From: Setaria digitata
Taxonomy: Eukaryota > Nematoda > Chromadorea > Rhabditida > Setariidae
DNA length: 10,150 nt
Reading direction: 5' to 3'
NCBI GenBank assembly: GCA_003640385.1
Contig: RCAB01000978.1
Span: 1 to 10,150, forward strand
The notes under the pieces: model-generated
Databases searched by the model: none
The model's input: only the letters and a program-made list of their open reading frames with translations
Told to the model about the DNA's origin: nothing
Made by a program: the position numbers and the translations under genes
Part shown: positions 1 to 7,407 of the stretch, one piece after another
Position numbering within the stretch: the stretch's first letter is position 1
Layout: each line of letters begins with the position of its first letter

Positions 1-120
1 CGGTACACTTAATTGATCGGTATATCTCTTCCACTGGTACAACTGATTGATTGATGAAATATGTACCGATCGATATTCACCAATCAATCAGTTGTACCGA
101 TTCACCGGTACATTTAATTG
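1..120. repeat. Nested direct/inverted repeat built on CGGTAC
   Basis: Positions 36-57 and 77-98 form an inverted repeat with 21 of 22 bases pairing (the inner 18 bp, 36-53 and 81-98, are exact), separated by a 19-base loop. The arms could form a hairpin or cruciform. The outer ends, 1-15 and 106-120, are direct repeats with one mismatch (CGGTACACTTAATTG and CGGTACATTTAATTG). CGGTAC or its complement GTACCG occurs at 1-6, 63-68, 94-99 and 106-111, with a variant TGGTAC at 35-40. The unit touches the left edge, so it may be the end of a longer satellite or a foldback element. No coding frame is visible in it. Confidence 0.75.
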
Positions 121-1396
121 CAGTACAATTGACATCCCCGACTTGCTAGTACGCTTAATGCACTAGTGTATCTAATTATTAGAAAATTTACAAAAGTAGT
201 TTTTTTTTCCTTTTCAACTAGCAAAATACTTTTATTGCTTAAAATTGAACTGCCTTGACGGATATCAAAATTTCTTTTCTGTCAGTTTGATTTTAGCAAA
301 GCTTTGAAAATAAAATTTTTTACTATTTTTTATGCCAAAAATTTACTTTCCGATTTTTCAAAGGATTCACAGATTGACTGTAAACTGTAAGACTGTAACT
401 GTTTTGTATGTATTATGTATATTTTTTGAAATAATTTAAATGTTACAAAAATAAACAAAAATGCAATTATTGATGGAGTGAATATTTTAATTATTGAAAC
501 ACATTTTTTCTATTTGGAAACATTATTTCGGGTTAAAAAAGTAAGCATTTTCAATTTGGCGAATTTTAAATGTTAAAATGTTTGCTCTAATTATCAGCTC
601 ATTAAAATATTTCGCAACTCCTTTCATTTATTAATGAAAAGTTTTCAATCACTTCTGCTATCATTTTGTTTATCATTATCCTTATCAATGAAATCAAGTA
701 TTTTCTGTATTTTTTCTCTAATTTTTACTTTACAAATGAAAAAATATTACTAAAAAAGACAGCGGCAAATATTTATTGCCGCAAAGAAAAAAGTTAAAAA
801 AAAAAAGGAAAAAAAAGTTATGGCTGCATAGCTCACCAGATGTTTCAAATACATTTTTTTGATTGTTTCAAAGAGAAGATTTCAAATTTTTATAGCTAAT
901 TTCTATTTCTTCCTAATACTTTTGCCTTAATTTTTCGCCTAATTTTATCAATATTGCGCGTTATCAATCATTATTAACACTTTTATCATTGAGATTTTGC
1001 TGCAATTATTGATGATTATTGTTGACAAATTGATTAGATTATTAATGATTAGATTATTGATGACAAATAAAACATATTCCAATTTTTGAAAGGCAAAAGT
1101 AAATCACAAATTTTCTTCCATTTGTTTATTTTCAATTGGTCAATTTCAATGACACATTTGATCCAATTTTTAATAATATTTCATCTCGCCTTCTTCTTTC
1201 TTACTTCATACTTAAATTTAGCCTCAAAAAAAAGTTGAGAAAAAGGAAAAAAATTTACTTTCCACAAAGAGTGAAAGAGAGGAAAAAAAGAAGCATTCTT
1301 TCCTGTTACTTTATTCATCTTCCTCTTTCAAATTTAAAAAATTGAAAATTGTCCGATAAAACATACACACACAAAAAATTTTAAAATTGTCAATAT
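121..1396. other. AT-rich DNA without a recognisable gene
   Basis: I see no convincing exon here. The stretch holds a T9 run at 200-208, an A-rich tract at about 782-818, and a cluster of five TTATCA hexamers at 670, 682, 945, 961 and 983. The 14-mer TGCAATTATTGATG occurs twice, at 462-475 and 1001-1014. The 69-codon plus frame at 1136-1345 has biased K/F/L composition, no splice or initiation context, and is within chance length. Confidence 0.6.
1031..1058. repeat. Short tandem duplication, 15-bp period
   Basis: The 13-mer TGATTAGATTATT is present exactly at 1031-1043 and 1046-1058. It is a two-copy tandem of very AT-rich sequence, most simply explained by replication slippage. Confidence 0.7.
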
Positions 1397-1666
1397 TTTA
1401 TTGATCCGGAAATATTCCAAAATGCGGTACTAGTTTCCATTTTTCATTGAACCGGCAAGCAACTAATCCCGAAAATTCGATGAAGTGTGTCTTCTTGAAA
1501 TGTGTCATAATAATTTTTGACATTTCATCGATTTATTGACTCATTCTTATCTAAAATTTCCTCAGCAACAATTCGAGAAAGTATACTATTTTGCATAAAT
1601 TATTTACACCACCAAACGCCATTCATATTCTTTATGGAAATTCCGGAATTTTACCGGATCAAGAAA
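1397..1666. repeat. 270-bp unit bounded by inverted repeats (possible MITE-like element)
   Basis: The left arm 1397-1418 and the reverse complement of 1645-1666 agree at 19 of 22 positions around the core TTGATCCGG. Weaker similarity continues inwards to about 1423 and 1640. CCGG occurs five times in about 270 bp, where base composition predicts far less than one. Inside lies a second foldback: CGATGAA at 1478-1484 pairs with TTCATCG at 1524-1530. The interior has no transposase frame, as expected for a non-autonomous element. I see no target-site duplication next to the arms, so mobility is an inference, and a chance inverted repeat remains possible. Confidence 0.4.
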
Positions 1667-1895
1667 TCCGGGCATACTTTAAATAATTTGAAATTTTATT
1701 AGCTAAATTTTCGGTTCCTTTATGATAAAATCTTAAGCTTTTCCATCCCTTTCCATATTCATTGGAATATTTCATCATTTAATTTCACTATGTTTGTATA
1801 CTTAATTTTATTACTTCTTTATTTTTTTTCTTTGAAATTTTTATTGGCAATATATCGACGGAGCTCTTTTATTTCGTAGTTCATTTTATACTGAA

Positions 1896-1919
1896 CTAAC
1901 TGACTAGCTAACTAGCTAT
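1896..1919. repeat. Three-copy 8-bp tandem repeat
   Basis: Three adjacent octamers, CTAACTGA, CTAGCTAA and CTAGCTAT, form a degenerate tandem repeat. It lies in AT-rich DNA just beyond the AATAAA of the minus-strand frame at 2029-2337. Confidence 0.55.
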
Positions 1920-1953
1920 TGGTTTTGAAGTTCGATCTTCAATGCGAGACGCG

Positions 1954-1959
1954 TTTATT
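1954..1959 (-). promoter_or_regulatory. Candidate poly(A) signal AATAAA
   Basis: TTTATT on the plus strand reads AATAAA on the minus strand, about 70 bases beyond the stop codon of the frame at 2029-2337. The spacing suits a short 3' UTR. In DNA this rich in A and T the hexamer is expected every few hundred bases by chance, so it is only supporting evidence. Confidence 0.25.
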
Positions 1960-2028
1960 TCTCTTTTGTTAGTTTGCTGAATTGAATTGAATGATTTGCT
2001 CTCATTCAGTTGTCGAGCTAATTTACTT

Positions 2029-2337
2029 TTAAAGTTTCGAATTAGACGGAAGGTTGAAATTAGCCAATATTAGCCTATTCGTTGTAACTCCGTCGTCGTC
2101 TTTTTGCATCAATTCATTCATTAACCACTTCTTTCTTTCTCCTCTTCTGTTTTTAAAAAAAATTTTCCGGATTTGCTCTCTTTTAGTAGCAAATGAAAAC
2201 CGGAAAGGGAAGAAAACGAAATAATTATTCTTTTCCTGACTCTCTGGACAAAAATAATAATCCCAAAGGAAATCGTAAATAGAGCCGTTACATCCTTCCA
2301 TTCCTCTGTTGTATTTTTTCTTTTCTAATTTCATCAA
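2029..2337 (-). CDS. Hypothetical 102-codon frame, possible gene or terminal exon
   Basis: This is the longest ATG-started non-repetitive frame in the window, with two adjacent ATG codons at the start. The product would be a soluble, basic-then-acidic peptide: an aromatic stretch near residues 21-30 (FLWDYYFCPE), a basic block near 62-74 (KNRRGERKK), then MQKDDDGVTTNR near 82-93. No family is recognised. Upstream of the ATG the minus strand is purine-rich and offers no splice acceptor. An internal acceptor candidate, AAAAACAG, ends at 2147 and would make a terminal exon starting at 2146. AATAAA lies about 70 bases past the stop. The length is only slightly above what I estimate for chance, so it may be spurious. 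Confidence 0.2.
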   Translation of the reverse strand: MMKLEKKKYNRGMEGCNGSIYDFLWDYYFCPESQEKNNYFVFFPFRFSFATKREQIRKIFFKNRRGERKKWLMNELMQKDDDGVTTNRLILANFNLPSNSKL

Positions 2338-3036
2338 TTCAAATTTTCTTTGAACTTTTTCCTTTTTTTTTCGTTTTTTGCTTTTCTTTTTTTTATAAAT
2401 TTCTATTCATTTGTTGTTTCTATTTCAGTGCCATAATAGTTCTTAATAGATAAAAGTTCAAAGTTTAATTTTGTTGTCATTTCTTGATTGTTTGTAAATA
2501 ACATAATGATTAACTGATTCTGTAGGCTTCCTAATATAATCGGTCATTTCCAACAATTTTATTTCCATCCAACAATTTATCATTTTCAATTATAAGTTTT
2601 CGTGAAATGTAAAGAGCTAAAGTTGTAAATGAATTCCGAAAATTTCCATCTTCTGAGTCTAATTTCATTTCTCGGCGACTAACGTCGAATAATATATTTA
2701 GTTAGGATAGCAAAAGTGTAAATTATACGCAAAAAGACTTTGGATAGGTTTTAAAGATTTCCTAATATAGGAGGAATAATGCGGATAGAAAAATTGAATT
2801 GCTTGACACATAATGTCCTATAACAATCATTAAAGTTGCACTCTTTATCATCAGCCATAAAATCCTTTATCATTTTTCCTTCTAATCTTCTTCACAACTT
2901 TTTCTCGAGGCATGTGATCAATGAAAAAACTTCCTTCCAGCTAAAATATAAATTTTGAATTTTCATTTGAATGAATTAAAAGTCACAACAAACTCATACA
3001 ACAGTCAACCGTATCATATCATTACATCAACTATCA
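2338..3036. other. AT-rich DNA, possible intergenic spacer
   Basis: No supported exon was seen. T-rich blocks at 2360-2400 precede a good plus-strand acceptor-like string, TTTCTATTTCAG, ending at 2428. The sequence after it meets stops in two frames I read within eight codons (I did not read the third), so I do not call an exon. If the minus-strand frames at 3037-3275 and 2029-2337 are genes, this is the spacer, or an intron, between them. Confidence 0.5.
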
Positions 3037-3044
3037 TTACATCA
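3017..3044. repeat. Short tandem duplication, 15-bp period
   Basis: TATCATTACATCA is present exactly at 3017-3029 and 3032-3044. It overlaps the stop codon of the minus-strand exon candidate at 3037-3275. Confidence 0.7.
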
Positions 3045-3275
3045 GAATGAAAGAAAAAGAAAAAAATTGTTCCGTTTGGAAAAAGCCACTTAAACTTATA
3101 TACAATTTAAAGTAATTTTCCATTCCGGTATATTCGTTCCTTACACCATCAAAATAAGAAATGATACTAAAAATTAAGATTACTAAAACCGTACTGCATA
3201 AAGATGTACTTGTACGAACACGTGTACTTATAGTTGCAAAATTACGCTTATTTACCCACACCAAGTGTACTTTAC
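3037..3275 (-). CDS. Candidate exon 3 of a minus-strand gene, membrane segment (hypothetical)
   Basis: The minus strand reads GTTTTTCCAG up to position 3276, a normal acceptor. The exon then opens with GT, completing a glycine codon begun by the last G of the exon candidate ending at 3619, and the frame stays open for 78 residues to TAA at 3037. In the joined product this is about residues 51-129. A hydrophobic run, VLVILIFSIISYF near residues 80-92, follows basic residues (K60, R61, R69, R71), which suits a single membrane span with the N-terminal side in the cytoplasm. No family is recognised. The frame without splicing is 91 codons, close to chance length. No AATAAA lies within about 450 bases after the stop. 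TGTACTT occurs three times within 3205-3272, so part may be repeat-derived. Confidence 0.22.
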
Positions 3276-3378
3276 CTGGAAAAACACGCTTACTTAGCTG
3301 TATACAGAACTACACATTACATATCTATATATGACAATATATACCTGTGAATGGAAATTTTGATAGTTTTCACATGAA

Positions 3379-3384
3379 TTTATT
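3379..3384 (-). promoter_or_regulatory. Candidate poly(A) signal AATAAA
   Basis: The minus strand reads AATAAA about 95 bases beyond the TGA at 3479-3481. If used, it would end a two-exon version of the minus-strand gene after exon 2. The exon at 3037-3275 would then belong to an alternative transcript or not be real. Confidence 0.25.
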
Positions 3385-3478
3385 CAGTGGAATGAACGTT
3401 CTTCCCATGTTCTTTTCATTTTAAAAGTTCGCAAGAGATGCACCTGTCTTCTTCCATTTTCATTAAGCAAAGTTTAAG

Positions 3479-3730
3479 TCAACGACCATTACAGACAATG
3501 AATGAACGTTTTCTATGAAGCGATTTCTCAGTGGAAGTGTCTTTTTCTTTCGTTTTTTGAAATGAAAAAGAGAAAGGAATGTAGTAATTTAAGGGATCAT
3601 ATCGATTCTGGTACCTACCAGGGAACATGCTGAGAAATCTCGAAAGGCTTTTGGGAAAACTTCGTTCAGAAAATGATACATTCACTACCGGATGTAAAAG
3701 TTTCTGGTGAAGGAGATTCCAGGAATTCTT
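3479..3730 (-). CDS. Candidate exon 2 of a minus-strand gene (hypothetical)
   Basis: Preceding it on the minus strand is a long pyrimidine tract (about 3731-3772) ending CCTTTCCTTGCAG, among the best acceptors in the window. The exon starts AAG at 3730 in phase 0, matching the phase left by the exon at 4478-4516. It reads KNSWNLLHQKLLHP and onward through a G+C-rich stretch (27 of 60 bases at 3601-3660). Two endings are possible. A donor CTG/GTAGGT after 3619 gives a 112-bp internal exon joining in phase to the acceptor at 3276. Alternatively it runs to TGA at 3479 with AATAAA 95 bases later, giving a 96-residue protein. Composition after 3600 becomes F/S/K-rich and less protein-like, which favours the splice. 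Shorter plus-strand frames also open here, one of 40 codons at about 3590-3710. No family is recognised. Confidence 0.3.
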   Translation of the reverse strand, partial: KNSWNLLHQKLLHPVVNVSFSERSFPKSLSRFLSMFPGRYQNRYDPLNYYIPFSFSFQKTKEKDTSTEKSLHRKRSFIVCNGR

Positions 3731-4477
3731 CTGCAAGGAAAGGGGAGAGAGTAAAAAAGAAAAACAGAAAGTGACTTTATTTAGTGTTAACTTGTAATCA
3801 TCGTTTATTCAAGTGATTTTGTCTACCAGAGTCATTTGGCAGTACGGAATTTCATTTACGAAAGGGATTAATCAGGTAAACAGCTTTAACTTCTCCGTCT
3901 TTCCGTATTTGCAATCCGTTGATTTTCCTTTCCCTGCAATTAACTGTTTTTGAATGTTTACAGGAAAGCGCATATATTTCAGTTGACTTAAGCTTTACGA
4001 TATTTACTTAGTCTTATTATTCTCGAGAATAAATGCATTGGGAGCAGAGAATTATCGCGAGATCCCGCATTTCTCCATCCCAGTAACCATGTCATAGCTC
4101 TATACCTCAGTGATCATTTTGTGCTTCATGGATCACAACGACTTTTTTTTTCGATATCTTTTTTCAAAACAAAAAAGATTGAAATTATGAACCATTTCAA
4201 CTATCAGACATTCCATTCTTTCCATTTTCTCTCAGTTAAATATGCTTACGTGTCAATTCTCAGCAAAATTTCCATTTTCAATCTTTCTCAGTTTTCTTAA
4301 TTACTCATTAATTTTAACTTAAATCTGTTCAAACAACTATTTTTTCCTTTTCATAGTGTGTTCATACAAAACCCAAATTGTCATTAGTAAATGTTTCGGA
4401 TTTGAAACGATTTTATTTGTCCTCTTGCGATTCGCAACCCTCGTCGCTAAACGACCTTCTCAATCATTACTGCTTAC
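3731..4477 (-). other. Candidate intron 1 of the minus-strand gene
   Basis: In the proposed model this 747-bp stretch is removed between GTAAGC at 4477 and TTGCAG at 3731. It is not uniform. Positions 4021-4140 are about 44% G+C (53 of 120 bases), well above the surroundings. On the plus strand, 3992-4297 is free of stops for 102 codons but has no ATG until 4187. On the minus strand a 35-codon ATG-started frame begins at 4095 (MTWLLGWRNAGSRD near its start). I see no good splice pair around either frame. They may be an alternative exon, a conserved regulatory block, or chance. Confidence 0.25.
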
Positions 4478-4516
4478 CTGCTCGTAATTTGCAATCTCGT
4501 TGCCAAATAATGTCAT
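4478..4516 (-). CDS. Candidate first coding exon (13 codons) of a minus-strand gene
   Basis: The minus strand has ATG at 4516 followed by MTLFGNEIANYEQ, then CAG/GTAAGC at 4478/4477, a near-consensus donor, in phase 0. An in-frame TAA lies ten codons upstream, so the ATG is a sensible start. AATTTAG ending at 4531 would leave a 14-base leader, which would suit spliced-leader trans-splicing if the organism is a nematode; the site lacks a pyrimidine tract, so this is weak. The exon is in a local G+C rise (26 of 60 bases at 4441-4500). It joins in phase to the exon starting at 3730. The 70-codon plus-strand frame over the same bases is probably its shadow. A 13-codon exon is too short to recognise by itself. 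Confidence 0.28.
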
Positions 4517-4599
4517 CCTTTCGCTTCTTCCTAAATTCTTGTTTTATCAAATTCTCCTCTCTTATCAATAACAATATCAGTTTAGTTTAACCATAAAAA

Positions 4600-4685
4600 G
4601 TACATCTGTCGCATACAATTCCTCTCACTACTCTTGTCTCCCTCTCCTACCCATTATTTTTCTTTCCACTTCTAAGACCTTTAAG
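4600..4685 (-). promoter_or_regulatory. GA-rich tract upstream of candidate exon 1
   Basis: The plus strand is strongly pyrimidine-rich here, so the minus strand reads as a GA-rich tract with GAGAGGGAGACAAGAG in the middle. It lies about 85-170 bases upstream of the candidate leader acceptor at 4531, where a promoter would sit. GA/CT-rich blocks are common in animal promoters, but there is no TATA box in a fixed position, and this is an inference from composition alone. Confidence 0.15.
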
Positions 4686-4887
4686 CTGGTTTTCTAATCT
4701 TATTCGAATTCGAAAACAAAAATTTAGTGAAATTAATAGCTGATGAATAATTCAACCGTTCTCTGATAATGCTATCAATGATTAATACCTGTTAAGAAAA
4801 AATACGAGAAAAGAAAAACGAAAATAAAAAAGGTGAAATGAGAAATTTCACCATGCAGTAAAAAACTTGATACTTTGATATTTCATC

Positions 4888-4926
4888 TTATCACTAAAAG
4901 AAGGAGGATGAGATTTATCACTAAAA
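4888..4926. repeat. 12-bp direct repeat next to an A15 tract
   Basis: TTATCACTAAAA occurs exactly at 4888-4899 and 4915-4926. The second copy runs into fifteen A residues at 4923-4937. It directly precedes the AAT array. Confidence 0.65.
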
Positions 4927-4980
4927 AAAAAAAAAAACACTGCAAAACTTTTTAACAAACAATTCTCTGATCATCATGCA

Positions 4981-4988
4981 ATAATAAC

Positions 4989-5031
<43 letters not shown>

Positions 5032-5283
5032 TAATAATAATAATAACAATAATAATGATAAATAATAATAATAATAAAAACAGTAATAATAATAATGATA
5101 ATAACAATAATGACAATAATAATAATGACAATAATAATAATGATAATAATAATAATGATAATAATAATAATGATAATAATAATAATGATAATAATAATAA
5201 TGATAATAATAATAATGATAATAATAGTAATGATAATAATAATAATGATAATAACAATAATAATAATGATAAAATTAGTATAA
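4981..5283. repeat. AAT microsatellite with a 15-bp minisatellite core
   Basis: From 4981 to about 5096 the sequence is imperfect (AAT)n with scattered C, G and A insertions. From 5097 to 5267 it has a strict 15-bp higher-order unit, GAT followed by four AAT: ten full units then a longer eleventh of 21 bp. The central units (5142-5216) are identical. Variants sit at the edges: AAC in units 1 and 11, GAC in place of GAT in units 2 and 3, AGT in unit 9. Frames through it give poly-N/D or poly-L/S peptides; I regard these as shadows of the repeat, not proteins. Confidence 0.95.
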
Positions 5284-7018
5284 ATTAGTGGTAATTTAAA
5301 TGAACAGAATTGCTCATTTGCAAGAAGCAGAATTTTATTGCTAATTAATAATAAGTTATCAAAAAGAATTTTAGCGTAATCAATTATTTAAGGCGGCAGA
5401 ATATTTTAAGAAAATATCAGTTGTAAAATTTAAAATTGAAAAAAAAAATGACCACTTTCATTATCCACAAATGAAATAGATGGCAAAATCTTTGATAGCT
5501 GTCGTTCCGTCATTGCTAACTTTCACTCCTATCTATTTCTATTTACTTGGATTTCCATTAAGTAAACAAATAAATCACTAACTTTTTATCTTTTTCTCTC
5601 AGATAAAATTTATTCTAGTGATAAAAAATTTTAAAGCCTTTATTATTGAGTCATTCATTTCCTATTACTTTAATTTTCGAACAATTTCTTCCAATGACGG
5701 CATGCAGTAATTTAGGGAGGAGAAAAAATTCTTCAAAATAAGCATGCAACTATCTGACTGTTGAAAAATCAGTGATAATTTTCTCCATCAATTAAGAAAT
5801 TGCAAGAAATGAAAAAAGAGGAAGTTTATTAAAAAAAGAAAAATCAATAATTTTTAAACGATCAGATAGTTCTGTGCATCGTGATGGTAATCAAAAAAGA
5901 AAAAAAAAAAAAAATGAAATTTCCTTTCCTCGTCATTAAAATTTAAAATCATTTAAGGATGAAATTTCCTTTCTGCAAATAAACGTAAACATTGCTCAAA
6001 ACTTCAACAACATCTTATCTTTCCTCATCCTTATCACTTTTAAACTTGATAAAATTTATGCTAAATTGGTTCAATATTTTGTTGCAATTTGTCGTTCTCT
6101 CTAGGTCATTTGATAATTTCAATGGACTAAAATGTTTAGTACTTCAGTTACAGTGCCAAGATTCGAAGGATGCTAGAGGGAATTGTTCTAATCTCAAACT
6201 TCAACTCCAACTCTGATCCTCATCATGTGAACAGCACTTCAGGACACTTCCTTTCTCTTTGATATTCAATATATGGCCATCTTAATTATTATTCCTCCCT
6301 CTTTTCCAACTCCTTCTTTATCATTCGCCTTTATGGATTAGCTAAGCTTCCCTCTTAAATACCTTCGATATTCGAATTCTCTTTTTTCCTTTTTAATTAA
6401 ACATCATTCAGCTTTTCATTTCCTCATACCTTTTGTTACGATATAAAAATAATTAATTTTATTTCAGCTTCTTTTTTCCCTTTCATTTTCTTTTCTTTTT
6501 TTTTTGATGTAATTCAATTTTATGCTATGAATTTTAATTGCAATTGTCTTGCAAAAATTTTTTCGCATTTTGATAAATTATACTTCTAATTGCATTCATA
6601 TTGATTTACAATAATAAATCACAGGAAAAAAATCAATTTTTATTACTAAAAATTAAACCTTTTCGTGTTCTTTTTTTTCCTTTTCTTCCTTTTTTTTCTT
6701 GAAAAATCCTAAAAAAATATTCAATGAGATGATTTAACGCTTGAATAAATTGAAATGAGTTGTGTGTTTTCATAGCAATATCGGATCGCTTTCCATTTAC
6801 TTCTTGAAGTTTTCTACTGATGAATAGTTATAAGTTAAAAAAACGAATTAGAATTCACAAAATATCGATTGATTAAAATTAAACTACTTTTGAAATTTGT
6901 TAAAAATTGTGCCAATTAGTGGTAGAAATTCAACTTCCTTTTTTTCTTTTTTAATTTGCATACTCTTTTTTTTTTCTCTCTATCATCAGTATTTATGTGA
7001 AACTTGTAAGTATTTTAA
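5284..7018. other. AT-rich DNA without a supported gene
   Basis: No exon could be supported over these 1.7 kb. Visible structure includes ten-base complementary arms AACTATCTGA (5748-5757) and TCAGATAGTT (5862-5871), an A15 run at 5900-5914, two copies of a 15-mer (listed separately), and strongly pyrimidine-rich plus-strand DNA from 6225 to 6490. A candidate 16-base microexon at 6990-7005 is discussed in the findings. The plus frame at 5992-6216 needs a TTG start, is low in complexity and is within chance length. Confidence 0.55.
5914..5973. repeat. Exact 15-bp direct repeat flanking a 30-bp spacer
   Basis: ATGAAATTTCCTTTC occurs at 5914-5928 and 5959-5973. The first copy follows directly on the A15 run at 5900-5914. 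The spacer is too short to be an inserted element, so a local duplication is the simplest reading. Confidence 0.7.
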
Positions 7019-7147
7019 ATGAAGCAAGAAATTTGTAACAAGAGCGAAAGTGCGGTGAAGAAAGGGAGAGCTTTGGGGAACAGAGGATTCATCTTGTTTC
7101 TTTCGCTTATCACTGATAACGAATCATTTCTTGATTTGATAGTCTAA
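7019..7147 (+). CDS. Possible 42-codon small ORF in a G+C-rich patch
   Basis: ATG at 7019 opens a 42-codon frame ending TAA at 7147. The peptide would be basic and Ser/Lys-rich at the start (MKQEICNKSESAVKKGRALG) and hydrophobic and acidic later (FILFLSLITDNESFLDLIV). The first 60 bases are 45% G+C, unlike the flanks. The opposite strand is also open: an ATG at 7094 gives a 25-residue peptide resembling a secretion signal (MNPLFPKALPFFTALSLLLQ), which makes either frame alone hard to trust. Paired arms AGCGAAAG (7043-7050) and CTTTCGCT (7100-7107), within CAAGAAAT (7025-7032) and ATTTCTTG (7126-7133), would also allow a structured RNA. No family is recognised. Confidence 0.12.
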   Translation: MKQEICNKSESAVKKGRALGNRGFILFLSLITDNESFLDLIV

Positions 7148-7183
7148 TATATCGCAACAAATAAATTTCATGTTTTGCATTAG

Positions 7184-7202
7184 CTTCTTCTTCTTCTTCT
7201 TC
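7184..7202. repeat. (CTT)6 microsatellite
   Basis: Six perfect CTT triplets occur in a row in noncoding AT-rich DNA. Confidence 0.85.
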
Positions 7203-7407
7203 CGCTCTATCCCCATGAGATTTCTCTCGAAACTTGCTCAAATAGTTTTTCCATCAATAAAACTAGACAAATCTGTTCCTGTATTTCTGAGTTTTTAAAA
7301 ATTTTCATCGTAAGCACATTCTATAAATAGTTGATTAAGAAATTAAAAAAAGAGAGGAAACAAACAAAAACAACAATTCATTTATAATCATTATTTGTGA
7401 TTCATAT

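Noticed and set aside
1136..1345. 69-codon plus frame
   Set aside because: Length is within chance for this composition, residues are dominated by K, F and L codons, and the start is not ATG.
1925..1945. GTTCGATCTTC resembling a tRNA B box
   Set aside because: No acceptor stem pairs, and no A box or anticodon arm at the right distance on either side.
2409..2455. TTTCTATTTCAG acceptor-like string on the plus strand
   Set aside because: The following bases hit stops within about eight codons in the two frames I read; the third was not examined. No donor was seen nearby.
4378..4590. 70-codon plus frame over the G+C-rich block
   Set aside because: TTG start and no flanking splice sites. The opposite strand has an ATG and a near-consensus donor in the same bases, so I take this as its shadow.
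4952..5288. Frames through the AAT array giving poly-N/D (plus) or poly-L/S and poly-I/M peptides
   Set aside because: Several frames on both strands are open simply because the repeat lacks stop triplets there. Flanks show no coding composition, splice signals or initiation context.
5914..5973. 15-bp direct repeat beside an A15 tract as target-site duplication of a retroposed sequence
   Set aside because: Only 30 bp lie between the copies and the A tract is outside them, so there is no room for an inserted element.
5992..6216. 74-codon plus frame
   Set aside because: TTG start, low-complexity L/S/Q ends, within chance length, and no poly(A) signal seen soon after the stop.
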